A stretch of DNA of 64,000 bases from Hylemonella sp. (GTDB lineage: Bacteria; Pseudomonadota; Gammaproteobacteria; Burkholderiales; Burkholderiaceae_C). Positions 35,222 through 44,455 of this stretch are shown here, in pieces (position 1 is the first letter of the stretch; each line of letters starts with the position of its first letter). The translations under genes and the position numbers were made by a program. The stretch spans positions 62,001 through 126,000 of the forward strand of contig NZ_JAPZSV010000001.1 in assembly GCF_027532185.1 (NCBI RefSeq), given 5' to 3'. The notes beneath the pieces were generated by a model that was not told the origin of the DNA, searched no databases, and was given only the letters and a program-made list of their open reading frames with translations.

Positions 35222-37537
35222 ATGTTCAGGTTTGGCACCCAGACCCTGCGCGAGCTTCGCGCCGACATCGCCGCCATGTACGCGGGCGACGGGGCCGAGC
35301 TTGGCCGGCTGCGCGGCGCGCACCTGACCTCCGTCATCCGGCTCACGCCACCCATGATGTTTGCCAACTTCGGCAGCGGCGCGCTGGCGCTGTGGTCGTT
35401 TGCACCCGGGGTGAGCACGGGCCTGTGGATCTGGATGGCGGTGCTGTGCACGGTGTGCGGCCTGGCCATGCTCAATTGGTCGCAGCGGCGCGGGCGCCCG
35501 GTGGCCACGGCCTCGCCGCGCAGCGTGCGCCGCGCCACCCTGCATGCCCTGCTGCTGGGCAGTGTGTGGGGCGTGCTGCCCCTGCTCTGGCTGGAAGGGG
35601 CGACGGTGGGGCAGCAGATGACCATCGTGACGCTCATCACCGGCATGATCGGCGCGGGCAGCTTTGTGCTCAGCCCCCTGCCCTACGCCAGCCTGGCCTG
35701 GGTGGCGGCGATTTCGCTCGGTTCCTTCGGGGCGCTGGCCACGGTGGGTGGGGCGGCAGCGGCCAAGGTGGGCCTGCTGCTGAGCCTGTATTCGCCCATC
35801 GTGCTCATCGGCTCGCTGGTCAACTGGTACAAAGCCACGGCCCTGCTGCGCGCCCAGGCGCATTCGGCCCGGCAGGAGCAGATGCTGGCGGTGCTGCTGC
35901 AGGACTTCGAGCAGAACGCGGGCGACGCCCTGTGGGAGACCGGGCCCGACGGCCAGCTGCGCCAGGCCTCGCCCCGGCTGCAGGAGCTGCTGGGCCTGCA
36001 GCCCGATGAACAGGCCGACACGCTGGAGCTGCTGCTGCAGCGGCGCAGCCCGGCCGAGGCGGTGCGCCTGGGCCATCTGCTGCAGGCCGGCCAGCCCTTC
36101 CGCGAGCTGCGCCTGTCGCTGCGTGATGTGCGCGGCACCGTGCACCTGCAGATGAACGGCAAGCCGCTGACGGACGAGAACGGCGTATTCCAGGGCTGGC
36201 GCGGGGTGGTGAGTGATGTGACGGGCAAGGTCAACCACGAGGAGATGCTGCGCCGTCTGGCGCACACCGACTCGCTCACGGGCCTGGCCAACCGTTTTCT
36301 GCTGCGCGACACGCTGGAGCGCCTGATCCGGCGCAAGCAGCCGCTGGCGCTGCTGGCCATCGATCTGGACCGCTTCAAGGCGGTGAACGACAACCACGGC
36401 CATAGCACGGGCGACGCGGTGCTGCAGACGGTGGCCGACCGGCTGCGCGTGCACATGCCCACCGAGGCCCTGCTCGCGCGCCTGGGCGGCGACGAGTTTG
36501 CCGTGGTGCTGTCCACCCCGGCCGACATCGCCCTGGCCGAGACGGTGGCGGAGCGGGTGGTGGAGACCCTGGCCGAGCCGGTGCAGATGGGCACACGCAT
36601 GCTGCGCATCGGCGCCAGCGTGGGCCTGACCACACGCGACGATGAGCCGGCCTCGCTGGACGGCATGCTGGTGCAGGCCGACATGGCCATGTACGCGGCC
36701 AAGGAAGCAGGCCGCGGCCAGTGGGCGCGCTACACGCCCCTGCTGGGCGAACACAGCCGGCGGCAGCTGGCCATCGAACAGGGCCTGCGCCAGGCGCTGG
36801 AGCGCGGCGAACTCGCCCTGCACTGGCAGGCCAAGGTGGACCTGGCAACACGGGGCATCACCGGGGCCGAGGCGCTGATGCGCTGGTCCCACCCCACGCT
36901 GGGGCCCATTCCGCCCTCGGAGTTCATCACCGTGGCGGAGCAGTGCGGCCTGATCGACGCCCTGGGCCAGTGGGCCCTGCGCGAGGCCTGCCGCGCCGGC
37001 GCGCAGGAGCTGGCGGGGCTGACGGTGGCGGTGAATGTGTCGCCCATCCAGCTAGAGAACGCGCATTTCCTGGAGCAGCTGCGCGAGGCCCTGCACAGCA
37101 CGGGCATGGAGCCGGCGCGGCTGGAGCTGGAGATCACCGAGTCGGTTTTCATGGAAGATGCCGAGCAGGCACTGCGCCTGTTGCGCGCGATCCGCCAGAC
37201 CGGCGTACGCCTGGCGCTGGACGATTTCGGCACGGGCTTTTCTTCGCTCTCCTATCTGCGCAGCTTTCCCTTCGACACGCTCAAGATCGACCAGGCCTTC
37301 GTCGCAGAGCTGCTATCGCGCGACAACTCGCGCGCCATCGTGCGCATGATCGCCGAGCTGGCCGCCACCCTGGGCATGCGCACGGTGACTGAGGGCATCG
37401 AGACCCTGGAACAGATGCAGGCCGTGCGCGCGGCGGGCTGCGACGAGATCCAGGGTTATCTGGTCTCACGCCCCCGGCCGCTGTCGGAGTTTCCGCACGC
37501 CTTCAGCTTTGACAAAGGAGAGCGGGTGCAGGGCTGA
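35222..37537 (+). CDS. Membrane-bound PAS-GGDEF-EAL cyclic-di-GMP protein
   Basis: A 771-residue protein. About six membrane helices occupy residues 40-215, followed by a PAS domain (DALWETGPDGQLRQAS), a GGDEF domain with intact LGGDEFAVVL and DLDRFKAVNDNHGHSTGD, and an EAL domain with GAEALMRWSHP, MEITESVFMED-type metal ligands and LDDFGTGFSSLSYL. Both catalytic sites look intact, so it may make or degrade c-di-GMP depending on the signal. It is monocistronic. Confidence 0.9.
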   Translation: MFRFGTQTLRELRADIAAMYAGDGAELGRLRGAHLTSVIRLTPPMMFANFGSGALALWSFAPGVSTGLWIWMAVLCTVCGLAMLNWSQRRGRPVATASPRSVRRATLHALLLGSVWGVLPLLWLEGATVGQQMTIVTLITGMIGAGSFVLSPLPYASLAWVAAISLGSFGALATVGGAAAAKVGLLLSLYSPIVLIGSLVNWYKATALLRAQAHSARQEQMLAVLLQDFEQNAGDALWETGPDGQLRQASPRLQELLGLQPDEQADTLELLLQRRSPAEAVRLGHLLQAGQPFRELRLSLRDVRGTVHLQMNGKPLTDENGVFQGWRGVVSDVTGKVNHEEMLRRLAHTDSLTGLANRFLLRDTLERLIRRKQPLALLAIDLDRFKAVNDNHGHSTGDAVLQTVADRLRVHMPTEALLARLGGDEFAVVLSTPADIALAETVAERVVETLAEPVQMGTRMLRIGASVGLTTRDDEPASLDGMLVQADMAMYAAKEAGRGQWARYTPLLGEHSRRQLAIEQGLRQALERGELALHWQAKVDLATRGITGAEALMRWSHPTLGPIPPSEFITVAEQCGLIDALGQWALREACRAGAQELAGLTVAVNVSPIQLENAHFLEQLREALHSTGMEPARLELEITESVFMEDAEQALRLLRAIRQTGVRLALDDFGTGFSSLSYLRSFPFDTLKIDQAFVAELLSRDNSRAIVRMIAELAATLGMRTVTEGIETLEQMQAVRAAGCDEIQGYLVSRPRPLSEFPHAFSFDKGERVQG

Positions 37538-37548
37538 AGGCCCCGGCC

Positions 37549-37629
37549 TTGAGCCACGAGGCCATCCTGACGGCGATACGCGGCGCTCAGGCCGGCACTA
37601 TGAGGTGCCCGGAGTTCAAATGCCTGTAG
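37549..37629 (+). pseudogene. Decayed C-terminal copy of the small ORF at 34803
   Basis: Translation reads LSHEAILTAIRGAQAGTMRC and on to PEFKCL before a stop, matching the sequence EGLVAAIRGAQAGAIKHQEF of the intact ORF at 34803-35024 (IRGAQAG identical, EFK shared). There is no start codon or upstream half. The two copies bracket the GGDEF-EAL gene, so this is likely the scar of a duplication or recombination. Confidence 0.55.
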
Positions 37630-37801
37630 CAGGCCGCAGGCAGTGGCAGATGACTACCCGCGAATCGCCGAGTTCACTTTGATGCGACCCACAAGAGCCA
37701 TGGATAGGCTTTGCCAGAAGTCTGGCGCCCAACGCGGTATCTGCGCGCGCCTGCGGTCTGGGCCACCCAAGAGCCCGTAAGTCCCTCAGACCCGGCGCGA
37801 T

Positions 37802-38821
37802 CTACAACGGCAACGACCGATTGTCCCCATCCGCCAGCGACACGGCCTTCAGGTGGATCTGGTAGCGCCCGGAGTTCACCAGCGCCACGGCCTGCTCCGC
37901 GGCCCAGGGTGAGCTGGCGCTGTAGTTCAGGCGAACTTCGGCACCCTGCCCGCGGCGCAGGGCCTGGCGCATGAAGGCGTGCCAGGGCACGGCGTCCGGC
38001 GCGGTGGGGGCGATGACGGCCATGGGCCGGCCGCCGCGCGTGTCGTAGAGCGCGGCGTCGAAGGTGATGCGCGCGAGGCTGTCGTAGCCGATGTTCTGCA
38101 CGTCGACGATGACGACGATCTCGTCGCGGCCCGAAGCGCCCTGGGCGACCTCGGCACGCTTGAGGTCCAGGCGGAGCTGAGCAGGCGCGTCGATGTGAAC
38201 CTTGACGCCCGCGGGCAGGAGCGCGGGCGTGGTGGCCACGGCGGGTTCGATCACCGCGGCGGAGGCTGCGGCCACGGCAGGTGCAGCCTCTGCCTGCGGC
38301 GTGGTGGGTGCCGGGGCGGGCGCAGCCACCGGCGCTGGCTTCGGTGCGGATTTGGGCACCGGCTTGGGGGCCGGGCGCGGCGCGGGGGTGCTCACGGCCA
38401 CGGGTGGCAGCACGGGCTCGGGCTCCTGCAGCAGATAGACGCCGCCAACGGCCGCGACCAGCAGCGCCACCACGGCGGTGCCGATCATGACGCGGTAGCG
38501 GGCCAGCAGCTCTTCCAGCACGGGGCGCAGGCGGCGCGCGGCGGTCTTGCGGGCCTGGGCCAGCTCTTCCAGCACCTGCTCGCCCTTGGCTTCGAAGTCG
38601 GACGCGGACTTGAGCCGGAAGCCCTGCTTGTGCAGGGCCTGCTTCTGCAGGCGCCGCAGGTAGTGGATGCGCTTGAGCAACTCGGGCGGCACAACGTAGC
38701 GCGCCGTGCGCAGGCGCTGGCTCAGGCCCGTGCCCGTGCTGCCCCAGTCACGCTGGAGCGCGCGCTCGATGCGTCTGCAGATGTCGAGGACCTTGTCCTT
38801 GTCTTTTTTCTTGTCGCTCAT
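37802..38821 (-). CDS. Single-span membrane protein with Pro/Ala-rich linker, unknown function
   Basis: A 339-residue protein: a charged cytoplasmic N-terminal part with helices (residues 1-110), a membrane helix (VMIGTAVVALLVAAVGGVYL), a long Pro/Ala/Lys linker typical of periplasm-crossing stretches, and a C-terminal beta-rich domain (about 215-339). No family is recognised; the layout resembles TonB-like or FimV-like anchors. It is divergent from the Hsp70-like gene at 39033 with a 211-bp gap. Confidence 0.7.
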   Translation of the reverse strand: MSDKKKDKDKVLDICRRIERALQRDWGSTGTGLSQRLRTARYVVPPELLKRIHYLRRLQKQALHKQGFRLKSASDFEAKGEQVLEELAQARKTAARRLRPVLEELLARYRVMIGTAVVALLVAAVGGVYLLQEPEPVLPPVAVSTPAPRPAPKPVPKSAPKPAPVAAPAPAPTTPQAEAAPAVAAASAAVIEPAVATTPALLPAGVKVHIDAPAQLRLDLKRAEVAQGASGRDEIVVIVDVQNIGYDSLARITFDAALYDTRGGRPMAVIAPTAPDAVPWHAFMRQALRRGQGAEVRLNYSASSPWAAEQAVALVNSGRYQIHLKAVSLADGDNRSLPL

Positions 38822-39032
38822 GCCTCGTGCTTCCCTGGCCTGCGCCCATCACCAGGCGCAGGGTCTGCGGCCGAGTCTACGGCCTGTGGCGGCCGGATTC
38901 ATGCCCGTGGGGTCTTGTTTACAAAACCTCACACAGTGGCGCAGTCGCGGCGACATGGGACCGCGCCGCAGGTCAAAGGGACGCAATGGCACAATGCGCC
39001 TCCTTCGCGCCCTGCCCTCTGCTCTTTTCTTC

Positions 39033-40280
39033 ATGTCTCTCCCCGGCACCCTCGGCATCGACTTCGGTACCTCCAATTCCGCCATGGCCTGGGCCGCACC
39101 CGGGGGCACGGCACGGCTGATCGCGCTGGAGGGCGAGGCCACGGCCATGCCCACGGCGGTGTTCTACAACAGCGAAGACCTGAGCGCGCACTTCGGCCGC
39201 GATGCGGTGGCGCTGTATCTGGAAGGCACGGAGGGGCGGCTGATGCGCTCGCTCAAGAGCCTGCTGGGCAGCCCGCTGCTGCTGGAGACCACGGTGGTGA
39301 ACAACAAGCAGGTGAGCTTTCAGGACATCATCGCCACCTTTCTGGTCACACTGCGCGAGCGCGCCACCCAGGCGCTGGGCGCAGCGCCCACGCGCGTGGT
39401 GCTGGGCCGGCCCGTGCATTTCGTGGACGACGACCCAACGCGCGACGCGCAGGCCCAGGCCTCGCTACTGCAGGCGGCGCACAGCGTGGGCTTCGAGCAG
39501 GTGAGCTTTCAGCTGGAGCCCATTGCCGCGGCGCTGGACTACGAGCGCCGGCTGAGCCAGGAGAGCACGGTGCTGGTGGCGGACATTGGCGGCGGCACCT
39601 CGGACTTCACGGTGGTGCGGCTGGGGCCGCAGCGCATGGGCAAGACCGAGCGGGCCGAAGACGTGCTGGCCACCACGGGCGTGCACATCGGCGGCACGGA
39701 CTTCGACCACAAGCTGAGCCTGGAGCGGGTCATGCCCCTGCTGGGCTACCGCCACCTCGGGCCGGACGGGCGCGAGGTACCAAGCCGCGTGTTCTTCGAC
39801 CTGGCCACCTGGCACCTGATCCACCGCCTGTCCACGCAAAAGGCGCTGGCCGAGGCCCAGGCCCTTTGGACCAACTACAGCGACGTGAGCCTGCACCGCC
39901 GCCTGATGCGCGTGCTGACCGAACGCCACGGCCACCACATCGCGCATGCGGTGGAGCAGGCCAAGATCAGATGCTCTCAATTCGATCGCGATACGGTGGT
40001 GGACCTGACTTTCGTGGAGGCGGCGCTGGCCGCACCCATGAGCACCGCCGCTCTGCGCGAGCAGCTCGACGAACTGCTGCAGCGTACCGTGGCCTGCGCG
40101 CGCGAATGCGTGCGGCAGGCCGGCGTGGCCGACGGGCAACTGGCGGCGGTCTACCTCACGGGCGGTTCGTCGGCGCTGCGCCCGTTCCAGCGCGCGCTGC
40201 AGGCGGCGTTTGCCGGCGTGCCGCTGGTGGAAGGCGATCTGTTCGGCGGCGTGGCCTCGGGCCTGGCTTACTGCGGCTGA
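39033..40280 (+). CDS. yegD: Hsp70-like ATPase, YegD family
   Basis: A 415-residue actin-fold protein with Hsp70 nucleotide-binding motifs: LGIDFGTSNSAMAW (phosphate 1), VLVADIGGGTSDFTVV (phosphate 2), and VYLTGGSSALRPFQ (adenosine). Only a short C-terminal stretch follows, with no peptide-binding domain, as in YegD. Its cellular role is not known in detail. ATG 39033 was chosen because the phosphate-1 loop begins 8 residues later; the frame remains open upstream. The 3' end overlaps the convergent gene by 13 bp. Confidence 0.85.
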   Translation: MSLPGTLGIDFGTSNSAMAWAAPGGTARLIALEGEATAMPTAVFYNSEDLSAHFGRDAVALYLEGTEGRLMRSLKSLLGSPLLLETTVVNNKQVSFQDIIATFLVTLRERATQALGAAPTRVVLGRPVHFVDDDPTRDAQAQASLLQAAHSVGFEQVSFQLEPIAAALDYERRLSQESTVLVADIGGGTSDFTVVRLGPQRMGKTERAEDVLATTGVHIGGTDFDHKLSLERVMPLLGYRHLGPDGREVPSRVFFDLATWHLIHRLSTQKALAEAQALWTNYSDVSLHRRLMRVLTERHGHHIAHAVEQAKIRCSQFDRDTVVDLTFVEAALAAPMSTAALREQLDELLQRTVACARECVRQAGVADGQLAAVYLTGGSSALRPFQRALQAAFAGVPLVEGDLFGGVASGLAYCG

Positions 40281-40834
40281 GAAGCACGACCGTGATCGGC
40301 CAGGTACCCCGACTGCTCCTCGCGCAACATGCTCAGGCCGTCGGCACCCAAGCGGTAGCGTTTCTTGCCGATGCCGTCGCCCGGCCAAACCTTGGCCTCC
40401 ACCACGCCGTCACCCGCGAGCGAGGGCAGCTGGCAATCCGCATCGCCCACGATGGGCAGCAGGCGCACGAGACGGCGCGGTGTGTAGGCCAGCAGGTGGT
40501 GCACGCAACCGTCAGCCTGCTGCACCGTCAGCGCGAGCTGGCGCTGGGGGCGCTGGCGGTCGATGATGATGGCTCGCATGTCGATGCGAGCCTCAGGCAA
40601 GACGTGGTGCTCGGCGCTGAACACTGCCGAGCCGATGCGCACGCTGATCTGGCTGCGCCCGCTGACATCGGCTTCGCTGGCGGCGAGGGTGATGGCTTCG
40701 ACCTTGCTGTCGCCGTCCAGATCCACGTAGAGGCGCTGCACTTCCCTGGCAGCAGCGGACTGGGTCAGCAGCAAGACACACAGCCCTACGGCGGCTGCAG
40801 CCATGGGCCTGCGACCCCATGCTCTGGTCTTCAT
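40268..40834 (-). CDS. Secreted protein of unknown function
   Basis: A 188-residue protein with a Sec signal (AAAAVGLCVLLLTQSAAA) and a mature part beginning REVQRLYVDLDGDSKVEAI, which resembles a calcium-binding or VCBS-like DLDGD repeat. Two Cys residues (C111 and C134 or nearby) could form a disulfide. No family is assigned. It is convergent with the Hsp70-like gene and overlaps its end by 13 bp. Confidence 0.7.
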   Translation of the reverse strand: MKTRAWGRRPMAAAAVGLCVLLLTQSAAAREVQRLYVDLDGDSKVEAITLAASEADVSGRSQISVRIGSAVFSAEHHVLPEARIDMRAIIIDRQRPQRQLALTVQQADGCVHHLLAYTPRRLVRLLPIVGDADCQLPSLAGDGVVEAKVWPGDGIGKKRYRLGADGLSMLREEQSGYLADHGRASQPQ

Positions 40835-40944
40835 ATGAAATGCCCCCTGCTGTTGTTCTGGCGGCCAGTGTAGGACGCGCCTGCGGGCGCTGGCTATCCC
40901 CCAAAAGGGGCAGAGGGCAACAGCGGCATGCGCTGCGACCGAGC

Positions 40945-41244
40945 TCAGTCGGTGGGGATCTTGGGGTCGTTCAGGCCGCCCCAGCGGCTGCTTTCCTGGG
41001 TGTAGGCCGGGTCCAGACAGCGGTTGGTGAAACCGACGGGGCCGTAGTCGGCCTTGTAGACCACCCAGGTGCTCCAGCCATTGCGCTCGTCACGGCCGAA
41101 GTATTCGAAGCTGAGTTCTTCGGGGGAGACCAGCTTGCCGAATTGCGCCGAGACGGCGCGCGCCACGTCCACCAAAGTTTCAACGGCGACGATGCGTCGC
41201 ATGGATTCATCAAAGCCCACTTGTCCGGGCCTGTACTTGGGCAT
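40945..41244 (-). CDS. Small protein of unknown function
   Basis: A 99-residue frame starting at ATG 41244 (MPKYRPGQVGFDESMRR). The sequence is mixed alpha/beta with several Trp/Tyr residues (NGWSTWVVYKADYGPVGF), no signal peptide and no membrane segment. It has normal high-GC codon use. No family is recognised and neighbours give no hint. Confidence 0.6.
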   Translation of the reverse strand: MPKYRPGQVGFDESMRRIVAVETLVDVARAVSAQFGKLVSPEELSFEYFGRDERNGWSTWVVYKADYGPVGFTNRCLDPAYTQESSRWGGLNDPKIPTD

Positions 41245-41493
41245 GGCGTCTCTGTCTCTGCGGTCTCTCACTCATCCCGACAGGCCGCAGCGCGGCGCGT
41301 GGGCTCCAACGCCGAGAAGAATAGCACCGGGCCGCTGATCCATCCGCACCCAAACGCCCGATTCCCCGCATGGCGGAATGGGGAACGCGCAAAATCGTCA
41401 CAAGGCGTAACGGCGCTGCACGGCACGCAAAAAACCCGCGCGCGACCTCTTATTTGCTGCGCAGACAGAATCACGCCCTAGGAGCATCTCTAC

Positions 41494-42405
41494 ATGAAAA
41501 CCCTCATCCTCGGCGCTGGCGGCATCGGCGGCTATTTCGGCGCGCGCCTGATCCAGGCCGGCGCGGACGTGACCTTCCTTGTGCGCGAAGCGCGCCAGCA
41601 GCTGATCGAGCGCGCAGGCCTGCAGATCGAAACACCCGACGGTCAGTTCAGCGTGCAGCCTCACACAGTGACGGCCGCCACGGTGCAGGCCGACTACGAC
41701 CTCATCGTGCTCGCCCCCAAGGCCTATGACCTGGACGATGCGCTGGCCTCATTGGCACGGGCCGATGCGCGCGGCGCCATCCTGCCCTTCCTCAACGGCC
41801 TGGACCATCTGCGCGTGCTCGATGCCCGCTACGGCCGCGCGCGGGTGCTCGGCGGCGTGGCGCACATCGCGGCCACGATCACGCCCACCGGTGCGGTCAA
41901 GCAGCTCAGTGCCCTGCACCGCCTGACGGTGGGCGCACGCGATCCGGCGCACGAGGCGCTGGCGCGCGATTTCTTCGCGCTGTGCCAGCAGGCCGCCTTC
42001 GACAGCGCCTACAGCGAGGACATCGAACAGGTGCTGTGGAACAAGTGGGTGTTCCTGGCCACGCTGGCGGGCATGACCACGGTGTGCCAGGGAACGGTGG
42101 GCGAGATCCTGGCCACGCCCGAGGGCGAGGCGTTGACGCGCCAGATGTTTGCCGAGTGCTGCGCCGTGGCCGCAGCCCAGGGCCAGGCCATCAGCGTGGA
42201 GGAACAGGGCAAGGCCCTGGCCATGCTGACGCAGAAGGGTTCGGCCTTCACGGCCTCGATGCTGCGCGACCTGCATGGCGGGCAGCGCACGGAGCACGAA
42301 CACATCCTCGGGGACATGGTGCGCCGCGGAGGGTCCGCGGGCGTGAAGGTGGATCTGCTGCGTCTGGCCTGGACGCACATGGCGGTGCGCGCCGCGCAGC
42401 GCTGA
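41494..42405 (+). CDS. panE: 2-dehydropantoate 2-reductase
   Basis: A 303-residue ApbA/PanE-family enzyme that reduces ketopantoate to pantoate with NADPH in pantothenate and CoA synthesis. It has the N-terminal GAGGIGGYFGARL loop, the catalytic-region LAPKAYD, PFLNGLDHL and the conserved VLWNKWVFLATLAGM. The family also contains related reductases, so a different hydroxyacid substrate is possible. ATG 41494 has AGGAGC about 12 bp upstream. Confidence 0.88.
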   Translation: MKTLILGAGGIGGYFGARLIQAGADVTFLVREARQQLIERAGLQIETPDGQFSVQPHTVTAATVQADYDLIVLAPKAYDLDDALASLARADARGAILPFLNGLDHLRVLDARYGRARVLGGVAHIAATITPTGAVKQLSALHRLTVGARDPAHEALARDFFALCQQAAFDSAYSEDIEQVLWNKWVFLATLAGMTTVCQGTVGEILATPEGEALTRQMFAECCAVAAAQGQAISVEEQGKALAMLTQKGSAFTASMLRDLHGGQRTEHEHILGDMVRRGGSAGVKVDLLRLAWTHMAVRAAQR

Positions 42406-42426
42406 GGCGGGGAACCGCTCCAGCCC

Positions 42427-43449
42427 TCACGGTGCGTAGCAGGCGTCGTCCTTGATTTCGCAGAACTGGTTCTTGTAGAACTTTTCCAGCCGGTCTCTGG
42501 CCTTGTCCTTCGTGCAAGCGGGCTCCTGTATCTCCTCAAGGGCCCTGCCGGTGCAATGGAGACAGAACGAGTACCACACCTTCTGCCCATAAGGCTGGTT
42601 GTCAGGGCACGGGACCGGCCCGGAGACCACCACTGCCTTCATGTCCGTGAGCAGTGCACCGCCAGCGCCGTGGGCTCGCAGGATGATGGCGATGGTCGAC
42701 GGTGTCACATTGAGCGTCCTGGAGCCGCTGAGGCTGCCCGCAGGGCCAGGGTTGAAGACCGTGGTGTCGATGACTGACTCGCGTTCCACCGGATTGCCAT
42801 CGGCATCGGTGCCGCCCAAGCGCTCCAGGATCTGGACCTGTTTGACGTCGTTGACTCGCCAGCTGATGTCCAGGGGCACATTGACTGCAGGCCTGGCCGG
42901 AGAGGTGCTGAACTGCGCAATCACTGGCGCCCTGCCCCAGAACGTCACTCTGACGTCGGTGGGGTCACTGACGAGGTCTTTGCCAGTGGCGCGGGGGTTG
43001 ATGCTGCGCTCGATGAAGCTATAGGTCCGGCCGCTTCCGTCTGGCGGCGGGCTGAAGCCGCTGGCGAGCAGCGCTTCGCGCGGATAGATCCGAATGCGCT
43101 GCACGGTCCTTTGGGTCACGGGATCACTGGCAAGATCAGCCACATGCATATAGACCGTGCGCGGCGCTGGACTCAGCGCCGGCACGCTTACGACGCGCGG
43201 GATCTCGACACCGTTTTCCCGGATCAACAGCTGGTTGGCCAGTCCGAGCCGTACATGAACCTCGAAGGCACCGCCGCGGGAGTAGTTGGCGGTGTCCCCG
43301 CTCCATTGATGAGCACCGAACTGGACCACCTCGGGCGGCTCGGCATACGGAGCCTTGTCGGCGAGACCTGAGGCCACGCGTTGAAGTCCGCCACATGCCG
43401 ACAGCGCCATCGTCAGCAGGGCAAATAAGAAACCGGTCATTGCGCGCAT
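42427..43449 (-). CDS. Lipoprotein of unknown function
   Basis: A 340-residue exported lipoprotein: signal MRAMTGFLFALLTMALSAC with lipobox LSAC, then a beta-rich mature domain (strands such as NVPLDISWRVNDVKQVQIL) and a Cys-rich C-terminus (about seven Cys in the last 60 residues, including FCLHCTGRALEE). ATG 43449 has AGGGGG upstream. No family is recognised. The Cys-rich end may be disulfide-bonded or bind metal. Confidence 0.7.
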   Translation of the reverse strand: MRAMTGFLFALLTMALSACGGLQRVASGLADKAPYAEPPEVVQFGAHQWSGDTANYSRGGAFEVHVRLGLANQLLIRENGVEIPRVVSVPALSPAPRTVYMHVADLASDPVTQRTVQRIRIYPREALLASGFSPPPDGSGRTYSFIERSINPRATGKDLVSDPTDVRVTFWGRAPVIAQFSTSPARPAVNVPLDISWRVNDVKQVQILERLGGTDADGNPVERESVIDTTVFNPGPAGSLSGSRTLNVTPSTIAIILRAHGAGGALLTDMKAVVVSGPVPCPDNQPYGQKVWYSFCLHCTGRALEEIQEPACTKDKARDRLEKFYKNQFCEIKDDACYAP

Positions 43450-43629
43450 GTGCACCCCCTGGTTGTTCCGGGCTCCGCCCGGATGTGCTGAGCCGTTCAG
43501 GCCCGAGGTGCAAGAGACGCGCTCTCGTCCATCGTCAGGCTGAACACAGGTCACCAATGTGGAGTAAGGGCTCGGTAGCCGCAATCCCCTTTTCATGGGA
43601 GGCGCCCGGTGCACCTTGCTGAGGAATGA

Positions 43630-44304
43630 TCAGAGCGCGCCGTACTGCGTGCCGCCGGCCACCGGCGGACTTTCGAGGGGCGCGAGGTCGGACTGGTATT
43701 CGAGCTCACCGAGGTGGATCGGCGGCGGCTTGACGCCGCGCGCGATGGCCTGCTCGAAGGCGCGCATCTCGTCCTCGCTCACGGGTTCGTGGCGCGAGCT
43801 GGGCCGCAGCCCCGTGGGCCGGGCCGCAGCCGCGGGGGCCGGTGCGGGCTGGGGCACGGGCTGCGGCGCCGGCCGAGGCTTGGGGGCCACATCGCTGGCG
43901 CGGTAGCCGCGGCCGAAGGTATTCACCTCTGGGTGGAAGCGCCAGTAGATCGAATCGATGCGCACGCCGTACTGCGCGAAGGCGCGTTCGGAGAGAAACT
44001 TCTCCACCTCATTGAAGCGCATCACCTTCCCGGCGCGCCGGGCGACGAAGCCGCTGGCCACGTCGATCACCACCATGAAGCGGTGCTGGCGCTCGTCCAG
44101 GCCCACGGCCTTGAACTTGTACATGCCAGAGATGATTTCGAGCAGCAGCAGGTTGTCGCGCACCGACTGGTAGACCATCTCGCGGCGCAGCTGCTTGCGC
44201 TCGTCCAGCGTCATGCGCCGAGGACCGCCGAGGTCGGTCAACGGGTCGGTGCCAAAGGGCGTGGTGGGCTGCGGTGGAGGTTTCTGCTTGAAGAGGCCGA
44301 ACAT
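43630..44304 (-). CDS. Cytoplasmic protein of unknown function
   Basis: A 224-residue protein beginning MFGLFKQKPPP. Residues about 30-135 look like a folded alpha/beta domain (MVYQSVRDNLLLLEIISGMYKF in part), followed by a Pro/Ala-rich linker and a C-terminal part with SRHEPVSEDEMRAFEQAI. There is no signal peptide. No family is recognised; similar layouts occur in small proteins linked to secretion or surface functions, but this is not evidence of function. Confidence 0.65.
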   Translation of the reverse strand: MFGLFKQKPPPQPTTPFGTDPLTDLGGPRRMTLDERKQLRREMVYQSVRDNLLLLEIISGMYKFKAVGLDERQHRFMVVIDVASGFVARRAGKVMRFNEVEKFLSERAFAQYGVRIDSIYWRFHPEVNTFGRGYRASDVAPKPRPAPQPVPQPAPAPAAAARPTGLRPSSRHEPVSEDEMRAFEQAIARGVKPPPIHLGELEYQSDLAPLESPPVAGGTQYGAL

Positions 44305-44455
44305 GTCAGAGCGGAAGGAATGCCGGGGCCAGGCACTCAGCCTGGGAAGGTGCCGGTGTTTCTGCTCCCTGTACTCGGTCACTCAGGCCCAAAGATACAC
44401 GGCTTTCAGTACGCCCGGACGGAAAGAGTGTTTCAAGTCATTTCGGAGCGACTGG

